Positions 53,403-62,416 of a stretch of 64,000 bases of DNA are shown here, in pieces. The stretch spans positions 372,001 through 436,000 of the forward strand of contig JAQSDB010000008.1 in assembly GCA_029945725.1 (NCBI GenBank). Direction: 5' to 3'. The stretch is from a bacterium (GTDB taxonomy: Bacteria; Pseudomonadota; Gammaproteobacteria; Pseudomonadales; Moraxellaceae). The translations under genes and the position numbers were made by a program. The notes below the pieces were generated by a model. The model did not search any database and was not told the DNA's origin. It saw only the letters and a list, made by a program, of their open reading frames with translations. Position 1 is the first letter of the stretch; the number at the start of each line of letters is the position of its first letter.

Positions 53403-54752
53403 TCAAACGGCTTCCAGTGCTTCTGAAAGCCGGCTGACGGCAACCACTTCCATGCCCTCAATCGCCTGCTTGGGAGCATTGCCGCGCGGAACAATCGCGC
53501 GCGTGAACCCGTGCTTGGCCGCCTCCTTCAAACGCTCCTGACCATTGGGAACCGGACGGATTTCACCGGACAAACCCACCTCACCAAAGGCCACCAGATC
53601 CGTCGGCAGGGACTGCCCGCGCAAACTGGAGGTCACTGCCAGGAGCAGGGCAAGATCAGAGCCGGTCTCCAGCACCTTGACGCCCCCCACGACATTGACA
53701 AAAACATCCTGCCCGACGGTGGCGATATTGCCATGACGGTGCAAAACGGCCAGCAGCATGGCAAGGCGATTCTGGTCCAGGCCCACGGCAACACGGCGTG
53801 GATTGCCGTAGGACTCGTCAACCAGCGCCTGCACTTCCACCAGCAGGGGACGCGTACCTTCGCGTGTGACCATGACAATGGAGCCGGGAATCGGCTCACT
53901 GTGCCGGGAGAGGAAAATTGCCGATGGATTGCCGACTTCGCGCAGGCCGCGCTCCGTCATGGCGAACACGCCCAGCTCGTTCACCGCACCGAAACGGTTT
54001 TTTACCGCGCGAATCACGCGGAATCGCGAATCCGCTTCGCCTTCAAAATAAAGCACGCAATCCACCATGTGCTCAAGCACACGCGGGCCGGCGAGAGCGC
54101 CTTCCTTGGTGACATGTCCCACCAGAAACAGCGCACAGCCCGAGTGTTTGGCATAGCGCGTCAGCAGCGCAGCGGACTCGCGGATTTGTGACACACCGCC
54201 CGGTGCCGACTGCAGGGCCTCGGTGTAAATGGTCTGGATGGAATCCACCACCAGCACCCGCGGCTTTTTTTCACGCGCCGTGGCGATGATGTTTTCAACC
54301 GAGGTTTCCGCCATAAGCCCGAGATTCTGCAAGGGCAGCTCAAGGCGTTTGGCACGCATGGCCACCTGCCCGAGCGACTCTTCACCGGTGACATACAGTG
54401 CAGGCATGCTCTGTGCCAGATGCGTGAGGGTTTGCAGCAAAATGGTGGACTTGCCGATGCCGGGATCACCGCCAATCAGCACAACCGAGCCGGCGACGAG
54501 GCCACCGCCGAGCACCCGGTCGAGCTCGGAAAGCCCCGTCGGCACCCGCGCCTCGGTATCGGTGCGCACATCAGCCAGCATGGTGACAGCCGCCACCTGC
54601 CCGGCATAACCACCGGCCCGCGGGCCCTTGCCCGTTTCCTTCACGATTTCCGTCAGCGTATTCCAGGCACCGCAGTCGCCGCATTGACCGCCCCATTTGG
54701 AAAATTCCGCTCCGCAGGCAGTGCAGGCATAGGTGTTTTTGGTTTTGCTCAT
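53403..54752 (-). CDS. radA: DNA repair protein RadA
   Basis: RadA (Sms) is a RecA-like helicase that drives branch migration in recombination. The 449-residue product has a four-cysteine zinc finger (CTACGAEFSKWGGQCGDC), Walker A GGDPGIGKST, Walker B-like LVVDSIQTI, the RadA-specific KNRFGAVNELGVFAM motif and a C-terminal Lon-protease-like domain without a protease site (VFVNVVGGVK, LPTDLVAFGEVGLSGEIRPV). ATG 54752 is used because the zinc finger should be close to the N terminus. Confidence 0.96.
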   Translation of the reverse strand: MSKTKNTYACTACGAEFSKWGGQCGDCGAWNTLTEIVKETGKGPRAGGYAGQVAAVTMLADVRTDTEARVPTGLSELDRVLGGGLVAGSVVLIGGDPGIGKSTILLQTLTHLAQSMPALYVTGEESLGQVAMRAKRLELPLQNLGLMAETSVENIIATAREKKPRVLVVDSIQTIYTEALQSAPGGVSQIRESAALLTRYAKHSGCALFLVGHVTKEGALAGPRVLEHMVDCVLYFEGEADSRFRVIRAVKNRFGAVNELGVFAMTERGLREVGNPSAIFLSRHSEPIPGSIVMVTREGTRPLLVEVQALVDESYGNPRRVAVGLDQNRLAMLLAVLHRHGNIATVGQDVFVNVVGGVKVLETGSDLALLLAVTSSLRGQSLPTDLVAFGEVGLSGEIRPVPNGQERLKEAAKHGFTRAIVPRGNAPKQAIEGMEVVAVSRLSEALEAV

Positions 54753-54877
54753 GGCTTCACTGCAACAAGGGCGCACTGATCTGCACCGCAAAAATGGAGG
54801 TACTTGAGTGGAGAGCTTAGAGATTGAAGGCCTGGGGTTAAAGCCCCGAGATTACAGGCACGACTCCTTGACACATG

Positions 54878-55002
54878 TCTGCGCCTCGATCAAGGGATGC
54901 GGCGCAAGGCAAAACCGGTCTAAAAAGCGCAGCATACAAATAGTATGTGAGCATTTTTAGCCCGGTTTTAACGCCGCGATGTGCCCTTCAGCGAGGCGCA
55001 GA
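54878..55002. repeat. 125-bp imperfect inverted repeat
   Basis: Outer arms TCTGCGCCTCG (54878-54888) and CGAGGCGCAGA (54992-55002) are perfect; further complementary blocks lie inside (AAAACCGG with CCGGTTTT; CTAAAAAGCGC-like with GCATTTTTAG) up to the apex CATACAAATAGTATG (54933-54947). It folds into one long, interrupted hairpin on either strand. Confidence 0.75.
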
Positions 55003-55029
55003 AATAAAAACCCCGCCTTGCGGCGGGGT
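55003..55029 (-). terminator. Terminator of the 55126-55677 gene
   Basis: Stem ACCCCGCC/GGCGGGGT (55010-55017, 55022-55029), TTGC loop, with the T-run on the minus strand; 97 bp after the stop of the minus-strand gene at 55126. Confidence 0.8.
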
Positions 55030-55125
55030 CGGGTCTGTGGCTGATCGCAGACCAATCACGCGGCTTTCACCGCTCCATCACTCTTGTCACCACAAGCCTG
55101 GAAACTCACACATTGAGCTCCAGCA

Positions 55126-55677
55126 TCAGGGATGACGCGGGTGAAACCCGGCTTTATCGGACAGGACATCCACACCTGTCGCATCTTCCGCCTCAAACAG
55201 GGCATCCGGATGGCGACGATGCATCACCTGCTTGAGCTCTCGTGCCTTGGCTACTTCACGCACGCTGATCACCATCAGGTATTTCCCCCGGGCAATCGCA
55301 TCATGAAACGGCGCCAGCTTGTAGTGCTCATGGCTGATTCCCACCATGCCTCCCACCCAGGCACCAAAGCAGCCAATGAGGGCGGAAACAAAAAGAAAGG
55401 ACCACAGCGTCAGGGACAGCCCCATGGGCTTCATCGTCACAATCCAGAGGGCAAACAGCAGGCCGCAAAGTCCGCCAACCAGAGCTCCACGCTCCCCGGA
55501 GTGAACCAGATCGGTTTCATCCATTACCGACGCATCATGCAGGTGATGCCGCCGCAAACCATCCCGGTCACGGCTGACAATATAGTAGCCATCCGCGTTG
55601 ATATTGAGACTTTTCAGTGTCTCCACCATGACTTCGGCGGTATCCAGTTTGTCGATGAGGTAATAAAGGGTGCGCAT
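55126..55677 (-). CDS. Hypothetical membrane protein with ferredoxin-like N terminus and glycine-rich helix pair
   Basis: A 183-residue protein. The N terminus YYLIDKLDTAEVMVETLKSLNI and the C-terminal segment KYLMVISVREVAKARELKQVM alternate like small alpha/beta regulatory domains. Between them are two hydrophobic helices (GALVGGLCGLLFALWIV and LFVSALIGCFGAWVGGMVGI) with glycine spacing. This layout occurs in several families of uncharacterised stress/transport-associated proteins (DUF1269-like), but I cannot assign one firmly. AAGGAG precedes the ATG; its own terminator follows. Confidence 0.7.
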   Translation of the reverse strand: MRTLYYLIDKLDTAEVMVETLKSLNINADGYYIVSRDRDGLRRHHLHDASVMDETDLVHSGERGALVGGLCGLLFALWIVTMKPMGLSLTLWSFLFVSALIGCFGAWVGGMVGISHEHYKLAPFHDAIARGKYLMVISVREVAKARELKQVMHRRHPDALFEAEDATGVDVLSDKAGFHPRHP

Positions 55678-55816
55678 GAGATCGGCTCCTTGCTTGATCT
55701 GTCTTCAGGCTAGTCGAAGCAGGCAGGGAGCGTTATACGGATTGGCTGTATGCAAAAAACGCCTTAACGCAAAGTAATTGGTCGGCGCAACAAAAACCAA
55801 ACGGAAGCGACGTGGC

Positions 55817-56902
55817 CTACCAGACTTCGCGCATGACGCGTGAGGTGACCTTGCAGAGCAGCTCATAGCTAATGGTGCCGGCATGCGCTGCGACCACATC
55901 GGCAGAGAGGCCATCACCCCAGAGCACGCACCTGGCGCCCACACCCACAGGCAGACTGCCAAGATCCACCGTGACCATGTCCATGGACACGCGCCCGACC
56001 AGGGGTACGCAATGCCCTTCAACCAGAACCGGGGTGCCATTGCGGGCATGACGCGGATAGCCATCGCCATAGCCGATCGCGACCACACCAATCCGCGTGT
56101 CACGCTCAGCCACCCAGGTTGCGCCATAACCCACGGGCTCGCCTTTTTTAAGCGTGCGCACAGCAATAAGGCGCGAGGTCAGTGTCATGACCGGACGCAG
56201 CCCAAGCTCCTCTGCCGTGCGTTCGGCAAATGGCGAGCAGCCATACAACATGATGCCGGGCCTGACCCAGGCACCGTGCGAGGCCGGCCAAGCCAGAATG
56301 CCGGCCGAGTTGGCAAGGCTGTCCGGCAGTGGAAGCTCTCCGGCCCTGCCCAGCACCTGCTGCAGGGCGCGAAAGCGGCCAATCTGTTTTTCAGTCTGGG
56401 GAGAGTCGAGCTCGTCAGCGGCGGCAAAATGCGTGAGCAAGCCGATGCTGCCGGTCAGACGCGCTGCACGGATACGGCGAAAGGCCATCACTGCCGCCTC
56501 GGGAGAAAAGCCCAGCCGGTGCATGCCGGTATCAATCTTGAGCCAGACATCAACCGGCCCGGTCAGGCGACAGTTTTCCAGAAAACGGATCTGTTCTTCC
56601 TGATGCACCACCACGGAAAAACCCTGACGCACGGCCTCGAACATTTCCAGTTCGGAAAAGACGCCTTCGAGAATGGAAACCGGCTGCCGGATACCGGCTG
56701 CACGCAAGGCCAGAGCCTCCTCAAGAAAGGCCACACCAAAGCCGTCGGATTCGGCCAGGGTTTCTGCCACCAGAGCAGCGCCATGGCCATAGGCATCAGC
56801 CTTCACCATGGAGAGCACGCGCGCATAGGGCGCCGCTTCACGCACCCGCCGAAGATTGTGGTGCAGGGCCTGCCGGCTGATGCCGAGTCGCGCCTCACGC
56901 AT
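55817..56902 (-). CDS. alr: Alanine racemase
   Basis: Interconverts L- and D-alanine for peptidoglycan. The 361-residue product has the PLP lysine in MVKADAYGHG (K34), the LKIDTGMHRLGF loop, NSAGIL, RPGIMLYG and the catalytic tyrosine in IGYGDGYPR, with the C-terminal RVSMDMVTVD beta domain. Length is normal. It lies 51 bp after dnaB, the same order as in Pseudomonas (dnaB-alr). Confidence 0.96.
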   Translation of the reverse strand: MREARLGISRQALHHNLRRVREAAPYARVLSMVKADAYGHGAALVAETLAESDGFGVAFLEEALALRAAGIRQPVSILEGVFSELEMFEAVRQGFSVVVHQEEQIRFLENCRLTGPVDVWLKIDTGMHRLGFSPEAAVMAFRRIRAARLTGSIGLLTHFAAADELDSPQTEKQIGRFRALQQVLGRAGELPLPDSLANSAGILAWPASHGAWVRPGIMLYGCSPFAERTAEELGLRPVMTLTSRLIAVRTLKKGEPVGYGATWVAERDTRIGVVAIGYGDGYPRHARNGTPVLVEGHCVPLVGRVSMDMVTVDLGSLPVGVGARCVLWGDGLSADVVAAHAGTISYELLCKVTSRVMREVW

Positions 56903-56953
56903 GAAGCCTGTCCTTCCCTGGTTTGCCTGCGTCCTGAATGAAGCCGTACTTCA

Positions 56954-58360
56954 TCAGTACTGGTCCTGATCGCGGTCGCGATAAAACTCGGGCGCCAGAT
57001 CCTCGAAGCGCGTGTACTTGCCATGAAAGGCCAGGCGCAGTGTTCCGATAGGGCCGTTACGCTGCTTGCCGATGATGATTTCTGCCGTGCCCTTGTCGGG
57101 TGACTCGGGGTTATAAACCTCATCACGGTAAATAAACATGATGACGTCCGCGTCCTGCTCGATAGCACCGGATTCGCGCAGATCGGACATCACCGGGCGT
57201 TTGTTAGGGCGTTGTTCCAGCGAGCGGTTGAGCTGGGAAAGCGCAACTACCGGACAGTTAAGCTCTTTTGCCAACCCTTTCAGGGAACGCGAGATTTCCG
57301 AGATTTCGTTGACGCGATTGTTTTCCAGACCCGGCACGCGCATGAGCTGGAGATAATCAACCATGATCAGGCCGAGGGCACCGCCGTTTTCACGCGCCAC
57401 ACGGCGTGCCCGCGCCCGAACCTCTGTCGGCGACAAGGACGGCGAATCATCAATAAAAAGCTTTTGCTCATTGAGCATGGCCATGGTCGAGGTCAGGCGC
57501 GGCCAGTCCTCCTCTTCCAGCTTGCCGGAGCGCACGCGCGTCTGGTCAATACGGCCCAGCGAGGACAGCATGCGCATCACCAGCGAGTCGGCCGGCATTT
57601 CCATGGAGAACACCAGCACCGGGGCACCGCCCAGCAAAACATTTTCCACCAGATTCATGGCAAACGTGGTCTTCCCCATGGAAGGACGCGCCGCGACAAT
57701 CACGAGGTCGGATTTTTGCAGGCCGGCGGTGCGCTCATCCAAATCGGCAAAACCGGTGGAAAGCCCGGTGAGGGGATCATTGGAGCTGAACAGCTGTTCA
57801 ATGCGATTGACGGCTTTTGCCAGCAGCGGACGCAGTGCCTGCGGGCCATCGCCCTTGGTCTGCTGCTCGGCAATGGCAAAAATCTTGCGCTCGGCCTCAT
57901 CCAGAATGTCACCGGAGGTCGCGCCCTGTGGCTGATAGGCGTTGTCGGAGATTTCATAGGAAACCCGGATCAGCTGACGCAACACCGAGCGCTCGCGCAC
58001 GATCTCGGCATATGCACCGATATTGGCTGCCGATGCCGTGTTCTTCACGATCTCACCGAGATAGGCCAGTCCGCCGGCATCATCAAGTTCACCCATGCGG
58101 TTCAGTGCCGACGACACGGTCAGCGCATCACGCGGCTTGCTCTCGTTGGCGAGTTCGGCAATGGCACGAAAAATAAGGCGGTGATCGCGACGATAGAAAT
58201 CAGCTTCACTAATGATTTCTGCCGCTCTGTCCCAGGCTGTTTCTTCCAGCATGAGGCCGCCCAGCACAGACTGCTCCGCTTCAAGGGAGTGCGGCGGCAG
58301 CTTGAGGCTGGCAACAGCCTGGTCAGAAGCCGGGCTGGACATGGCAGGAATGTTGTTCAT
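56954..58360 (-). CDS. dnaB: Replicative DNA helicase DnaB
   Basis: Hexameric 5'-3' helicase of the replication fork. The 468-residue product has an N-terminal primase-interaction domain (LPPHSLEAEQSVLGGLML), the linker, and the RecA-like motor with Walker A ARPSMGKTTFAMN, Walker B-like LIMVDYLQLM, and the VVALSQLNRSLEQRPNKRP and DADVIMFIYRDE motifs. ATG 58360 is selected over 58492 because it gives the usual short N-terminal tail. No intein is visible. Confidence 0.97.
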   Translation of the reverse strand: MNNIPAMSSPASDQAVASLKLPPHSLEAEQSVLGGLMLEETAWDRAAEIISEADFYRRDHRLIFRAIAELANESKPRDALTVSSALNRMGELDDAGGLAYLGEIVKNTASAANIGAYAEIVRERSVLRQLIRVSYEISDNAYQPQGATSGDILDEAERKIFAIAEQQTKGDGPQALRPLLAKAVNRIEQLFSSNDPLTGLSTGFADLDERTAGLQKSDLVIVAARPSMGKTTFAMNLVENVLLGGAPVLVFSMEMPADSLVMRMLSSLGRIDQTRVRSGKLEEEDWPRLTSTMAMLNEQKLFIDDSPSLSPTEVRARARRVARENGGALGLIMVDYLQLMRVPGLENNRVNEISEISRSLKGLAKELNCPVVALSQLNRSLEQRPNKRPVMSDLRESGAIEQDADVIMFIYRDEVYNPESPDKGTAEIIIGKQRNGPIGTLRLAFHGKYTRFEDLAPEFYRDRDQDQY

Positions 58361-58479
58361 GGAGTGCTCGTCCGGGAGTCCGAAAAGATTACCCGAGGTG
58401 GGCAGCAAAGGCAGCGAATTTCCGAGCAGCGTCGCGTCGGGGCACAAAAAACCAACAGGCGGCAACGCCGCCAAAAGCA

Positions 58480-58511
58480 AAAGGCGCCGCAACTTTCGTT
58501 ACGACGCCTTT
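58480..58511 (-). terminator. Terminator of the rpsF-rplI operon
   Basis: 14-nt arms pairing with two G-U wobbles (58480-58493, 58498-58511), GAAA-type loop on the minus strand and a T-rich tail, 25 bp after the rplI stop and before dnaB. Confidence 0.75.
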
Positions 58512-58536
58512 GGCAAACCCCAGCAATGCTGTGGTC

Positions 58537-58983
58537 TTACTCGGAAACGACAGTGACCTTGATGGTCACGGTCACTTCATCGTGCAGCTGCAGATCGATG
58601 TCAAAATCACCCGTATTGCGCAGAGCGCCATTGGGGAGACGGACTTCGCTCTTGTCTACGGCTTCGCCAAGCTTGCTTACCGCTTCAGCGATGTCGCGCG
58701 TTCCGACAGAGCCGAAAAGCTTGCCTTCATCGCCTGCCTTGGCAGCGATAACGACAGCCAGGGCACTGATGCGGTCGGCACGAAGCTGGGCGGCTGCCTG
58801 GGCTTCGCTGGCCTTGCGCTCAAGCTCGGCACGGCGGGCTTCAAACTCGGCTACATTCCTGACCGTCGCAGGCACAGCTTTGCCCTGCGGAATCAGGAAG
58901 TTGCGGCCATAGCCGGACTTAACACTGACCTTGGTACCGAGGGCACCGAGGTTCTTGATCTTCTCAAGCAGAATGACTTCCAT
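58537..58983 (-). CDS. rplI: 50S ribosomal protein L9
   Basis: A 148-residue two-domain protein: N-terminal [12 protein letters not shown]...[20 protein letters not shown] 23S-binding domain, long helix rich in Ala/Glu/Arg, and C-terminal domain ([22 protein letters not shown]). Two ATGs are adjacent (58986 and 58983); the second has the better distance from GGGAG. Confidence 0.97.
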   Translation of the reverse strand: MEVILLEKIKNLGALGTKVSVKSGYGRNFLIPQGKAVPATVRNVAEFEARRAELERKASEAQAAAQLRADRISALAVVIAAKAGDEGKLFGSVGTRDIAEAVSKLGEAVDKSEVRLPNGALRNTGDFDIDLQLHDEVTVTIKVTVVSE

Positions 58984-58997
58984 CATGCGCTCCCGGC

Positions 58998-59225
58998 TTA
59001 CAGGTGGTTGTCAGTGAACGGCAGCAGAGCCAGATAGCGAGCCTGCTTGATAGCGAGGCCCAGCTGGCGCTGGTAACGAGCCTTGGTGCCGGTAATACGG
59101 CTGGGGACAATCTTGCCCGTCTCAGAAACATACTGTTTCAGGGTTTCGGTGTCCTTGTAATCGATGTACTTGGTTGCTTCCGCAGTAAAGCGGCAGAACT
59201 TGCGACGACGGTAGAAACGTGCCAT
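58998..59225 (-). CDS. rpsR: 30S ribosomal protein S18
   Basis: A 75-residue basic protein with the S18 pattern [36 protein letters not shown] and [12 protein letters not shown]18 pairs with S6 on the 30S platform. ATG 59225 matches the family start; the frame extends upstream without support. Confidence 0.98.
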   Translation of the reverse strand: MARFYRRRKFCRFTAEATKYIDYKDTETLKQYVSETGKIVPSRITGTKARYQRQLGLAIKQARYLALLPFTDNHL

Positions 59226-59241
59226 GACGTTTGCTCTCCAG

Positions 59242-59565
59242 TTATTCGTGTTTCTCAATCGTTTGCGCGTGTATCAGAAGCTGCTGTGCATCGTGGTGGC
59301 TGGCCTGGGCCAGCAGACCGGTGACGATGATCCGGTTACCCGGAATCAGGCCCTCGACCACTGCCATCGGTTCACGTCCGCTGATCTTGACGATCACCAG
59401 GGCGCGCACCTCACGCATCTGCCCCGCCAGAACCTGACGGGAGCGATGCTCAAGCACCAGTTCGCGATGCTCGACACCGGCGGGGCTGGTGCGCAGAGCC
59501 TTCAGCTCCCGTACCGTACCGCTAAGGCGAACGGTGTTCTGTTCCACAGCTTCTGATTCACGCAA
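59242..59565 (-). CDS. priB: Primosomal replication protein N (PriB)
   Basis: A 107-residue single OB-fold protein, related to SSB, that stabilises PriA at stalled forks during restart. Pattern: [33 protein letters not shown], then a central V-x-V-K-I-S-G strand and the C-terminal [11 protein letters not shown] strand. Its place between rpsF and rpsR is that of enterobacterial priB. Confidence 0.92.
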   Translation of the reverse strand: MRESEAVEQNTVRLSGTVRELKALRTSPAGVEHRELVLEHRSRQVLAGQMREVRALVIVKISGREPMAVVEGLIPGNRIIVTGLLAQASHHDAQQLLIHAQTIEKHE

Positions 59566-59576
59566 TGAAGGACCGC

Positions 59577-59972
59577 TTACTCACCCGCGTCTTCAGTCGA
59601 TGCATCGGCATCAACGTCGTCGGAACGGGCGGCTTTACGGCTACGCTTCTCTTCCGCGCCCTTGGCCATAATCGATTCCTCGGTAATGGCTTCATCGCGG
59701 CGGATGATGAGATTGCGGATCACCGCGTCGTTGTAACGGAAAGCATCGGACAGCTCATCCAGTGTCGGCTGGGCACATTCGATGTTCATCAGCACATAGT
59801 GAGCCTTGTGCACCTTGTTGATAGGGTACGCCAGCTGGCGACGGCCCCAGTCTTCAAGGCGGTGGATCTGGCCACCTGCTTCCTTGACGAGTCCGGTGTA
59901 ACGCTCGACCATGGCGGGCACTTGCTCGCTCTGATCGGGATGCACCAGGAACACGATTTCGTAATGACGCAT
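59577..59972 (-). CDS. rpsF: 30S ribosomal protein S6
   Basis: A 131-residue protein starting [19 protein letters not shown] and containing [14 protein letters not shown] and HYVLMNIEC, the S6 signature, with an acidic/Ala-rich C-terminal tail (from about residue 105) as in species where RimK adds glutamates. First gene of the rpsF-priB-rpsR-rplI operon. Confidence 0.97.
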   Translation of the reverse strand: MRHYEIVFLVHPDQSEQVPAMVERYTGLVKEAGGQIHRLEDWGRRQLAYPINKVHKAHYVLMNIECAQPTLDELSDAFRYNDAVIRNLIIRRDEAITEESIMAKGAEEKRSRKAARSDDVDADASTEDAGE

Positions 59973-60320
59973 TCTTAGCTCCTTACGGGTTGGGCAGCCT
60001 CAAACCGTGTCCATTCAGGTACAGGCAAGAGGCAAGGAGTACACGGCAACCTTCCTTTCATGGGGAAGAAGGCACGCGCCCCTTGCAGGGATGCGAGGGG
60101 GCGGCAAGTCTAAGGGAAAGACCCCCACGGCACAAGGCCGGCGGAAATGCCGACCGGCTCGGACTGCGCAGCTGCATGGCTGTTCAGCCATGCAGCTGCC
60201 ACCCAAACCAAATGACACTTCCGCTGGTCTGGCTCATTGCTGGCAGGAAGTGCTTTCCGTTAAGATCATGACTTGGCGTTGCATAACAATAAGAAGCAGA
60301 CCCAAGTCTGTGAGGCGCTC
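59973..60320. other. 348-bp divergent region between rpsF and the 60321 gene
   Basis: Contains a possible rpsF leader structure: on the minus-strand transcript CCGTGT (60046-60041) can pair with ACACGG (60010-60005), 33 nt before the rpsF start, plausible for an S6:S18-type autoregulatory leader. Further out is a perfect 14-bp hairpin (60168-60181, 60186-60199; GTTC loop) of unknown role. Promoters for both directions should lie here; none is clear. No gene seen. Confidence 0.45.
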
Positions 60321-60950
60321 ATGGAGCCATCAGTTCCGCTAAAAGCACTGATACTGGTCCTGACAGGGTTGTCAGCGGTCACCTTTGCGGCTGGCCAGGA
60401 AGAACGTCCGCGCCTTGAAAGCTACCCCTCGTCCTATGAGTTCCTGCAGGCCCTGCAAACCTGGAACCGCGCCCACCCAGACGGCACGGTGACACTCCCC
60501 CGCAAGGCTGCAGAAGCCCCCGCAGCGCCCTCGCTGGCAAATATCGACCCCACCAGCGAACTGGCCCCGCCCCCCATCACCATTACGGGCCCGGAAAATC
60601 TTGATAGTGCCGTCGAGAAGGCCCGGTTTATTTCGCACCCGGCCTACAAAGAAAAAATCCGCTACCACCGCAGCACGCATATAAGCTTTCCCTTGCACTC
60701 CATTGGAAGCCCGGACATGAGTCAGGCCAGTATTGGCGATGCGCTGAATATCAAGAACCCGACAGAAGAGGAAAAGCAGTTGTCGGACGCCAGCATTGCC
60801 AACGGGCTGGATCAGGATCAACGAAAACTGAAAAGTAACCCAATAGGGGCCGGTACTGATCCGATAACAACCAGCCCCTTATCCATCAATGAAAGCATGA
60901 TGACGTCAGGGCCACATGGCCGTGTAAACATATCAGTGAGCGGGCATTAA
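60321..60950 (+). CDS. Secreted protein of unknown function, related in its N terminus to the next gene
   Basis: A 209-residue protein with a signal peptide (PLKALILVLTGLSAVTFAAG) followed by RPRLESYPSSYEFLQALQTWNR, a motif that recurs in the next protein (RPESYTNYSLYIQALFNY). The remainder is polar, with many Pro, Ser, Asn and no recognised domain; segments SFPLHSIGSPDMSQASIGDAL also resemble the neighbour's SFPLNPITANDLSQAGVSGLL. GAGG lies six bases before ATG 60321. Both genes sit between rpsF and rlmB, where Pseudomonas has none. Confidence 0.7.
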   Translation: MEPSVPLKALILVLTGLSAVTFAAGQEERPRLESYPSSYEFLQALQTWNRAHPDGTVTLPRKAAEAPAAPSLANIDPTSELAPPPITITGPENLDSAVEKARFISHPAYKEKIRYHRSTHISFPLHSIGSPDMSQASIGDALNIKNPTEEEKQLSDASIANGLDQDQRKLKSNPIGAGTDPITTSPLSINESMMTSGPHGRVNISVSGH

Positions 60951-61034
60951 CACCTTGCCCGCCCATTACAGAAAAAAGCGTAAGTAATAAGAACAACAAG
61001 AGATCGCCAATACAGGATGGCCGGGGCATCAACA

Positions 61035-62411
61035 ATGAAACAAACTACCACTGCGGCATGGAGCGCCATCATTCTGGCCTCCGTCATGGCCATCGCCTCC
61101 AGCACAAGCACGGCCTCCATGGATACTGACGGGGCCAGCGAAGCCCCACGCCCGGAAAGCTATACAAACTATTCACTGTATATTCAGGCACTGTTCAACT
61201 ACCAGAAAATGCAGGGCAAGGAAAAAAGCACCGACTCAGGAAAACCTTGCCTCGACAAAAAAACCAACCAATCCGGCAAGCAAGACCCCTGCCAGCCAAA
61301 GGCAGTATCGCTCATTGGCGCAGATGAGCCCGGCAACAATCAATATAAAAGTCTGGAAGATGCCATCAGCAGGGGAGTGGCCGACACCCGCACTGACGAT
61401 CTAAGCACCAGCACGCGTCCGCGAAGCACCTTCAGCAGCTTCCCGCTGAACCCGATCACGGCAAACGACCTGAGCCAGGCCGGCGTTAGCGGACTACTCG
61501 GCCTTTTTAAAAGCCTGGTACTTCAGGACCAGACCAGCGCCAGTGCCAACCAGCAACTCAATTACGACAACAAGCCCGTAACTAACGCCGACCCAAGAAT
61601 CAGTAACGACATTGCCTCAATGCTTTACACACAAGTCGTTACCGAAACCCTCGCCATGGGCGGCAATGTTGTACTCAAGGATGGCAGTGGCCATGTCGAT
61701 GTCATAGCAAAAATCGCTGGCACTGGCCTGCAATTACAGCTCAGCTCGAATGTACGAACCGGTTTGTACATTGTGGATCAGGATGGCTATCCAGGCAGCA
61801 GCTTCGATCAAGCGGGGGCGGTAGTCGTAAACTCGCTAGGCATAAGCGTCCCCGACATGACGATCAACATTCAGGGGGTTCATCGCTCCAGCAGCACTTC
61901 CGACCTGATCGAAATGCAGATCAGCAGCCCCGCTGCAATTACTGTGGACTTATCCGGAACCACCATTGGCGTAGCCGATGCAGTGCGCGATGGCAGCAAA
62001 ATTGGACTCGCCACAAACTTTCTCCGCTTTGGTCCACACTCCGTGCTCTCGATCGCTCCGGGCATGACCATGAACACAATGCTATCGCGTCCTGACGGCA
62101 CTACAACTCCGCTTGTTACACTCAATGGCAACATCGGCAGCATCAAGCTGCAGGACATTTCGCTTCTGGATAACGGATTAAGTGTTTTTAATATTGGCTC
62201 CCTCGGCATAGACGGCATACAACTCGTCAACACCCGGGTTTATATTGATGGCCAGAGAATCATTGTTGACGCGGGCACAGGCATCAATAACGCCAGCATC
62301 TCACTGGAGCGGCTCTCGCTCGGCGATGGCATGAGCAGCACCATGCTGGGTGACATCTATGTCAGCCACATCAATGTGGTTAATAACCGGATGACTGTAG
62401 AGGCGCACTAG
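61035..62411 (+). CDS. Secreted beta-rich protein of unknown function (FilE/DUF6160-like appearance)
   Basis: A 458-residue exported protein: signal peptide (AAWSAIILASVMAIASS), an N-terminal motif shared with the preceding protein, a low-complexity Lys/Ser/Gln stretch with two cysteines, and from about residue 150 a regular series of short beta strands (NVVLKDGSGHVDVIAKI, GLQLQLSSNV, TINIQGVH, LSIAPGMTM, GNIGSIKLQDISLL, VFNIGSLGIDGIQLVNTRVYIDG, DIYVSHINVVNNRMTV). This resembles large filamentous-system or DUF6160-type proteins of Moraxellaceae relatives, but I cannot confirm the family. Start 61035 (MKQ...) is preferred; 61017 is possible. The stop is five bases from the convergent rlmB stop. 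Confidence 0.7.
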   Translation: MKQTTTAAWSAIILASVMAIASSTSTASMDTDGASEAPRPESYTNYSLYIQALFNYQKMQGKEKSTDSGKPCLDKKTNQSGKQDPCQPKAVSLIGADEPGNNQYKSLEDAISRGVADTRTDDLSTSTRPRSTFSSFPLNPITANDLSQAGVSGLLGLFKSLVLQDQTSASANQQLNYDNKPVTNADPRISNDIASMLYTQVVTETLAMGGNVVLKDGSGHVDVIAKIAGTGLQLQLSSNVRTGLYIVDQDGYPGSSFDQAGAVVVNSLGISVPDMTINIQGVHRSSSTSDLIEMQISSPAAITVDLSGTTIGVADAVRDGSKIGLATNFLRFGPHSVLSIAPGMTMNTMLSRPDGTTTPLVTLNGNIGSIKLQDISLLDNGLSVFNIGSLGIDGIQLVNTRVYIDGQRIIVDAGTGINNASISLERLSLGDGMSSTMLGDIYVSHINVVNNRMTVEAH

Positions 62412-62416
62412 CCGTA

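Larger units (their letters stand above)
54753..55125. other. 373-bp intergenic region between radA and the 55126 gene
   Basis: Holds no gene I can support. It contains a 125-bp imperfect palindrome (54878-55002), a terminator reading on the minus strand (55003-55029), a smaller GGGG/CCCC stem-loop near 54834-54848, and presumably the radA promoter. Confidence 0.7.

Noticed and set aside
54878-55002. Integron attC site
   Set aside because: Size and palindrome fit, but I see no R'/R'' core sites (RYYYAAC/GTTRRRY) at the ends and no cassette array or integrase nearby.
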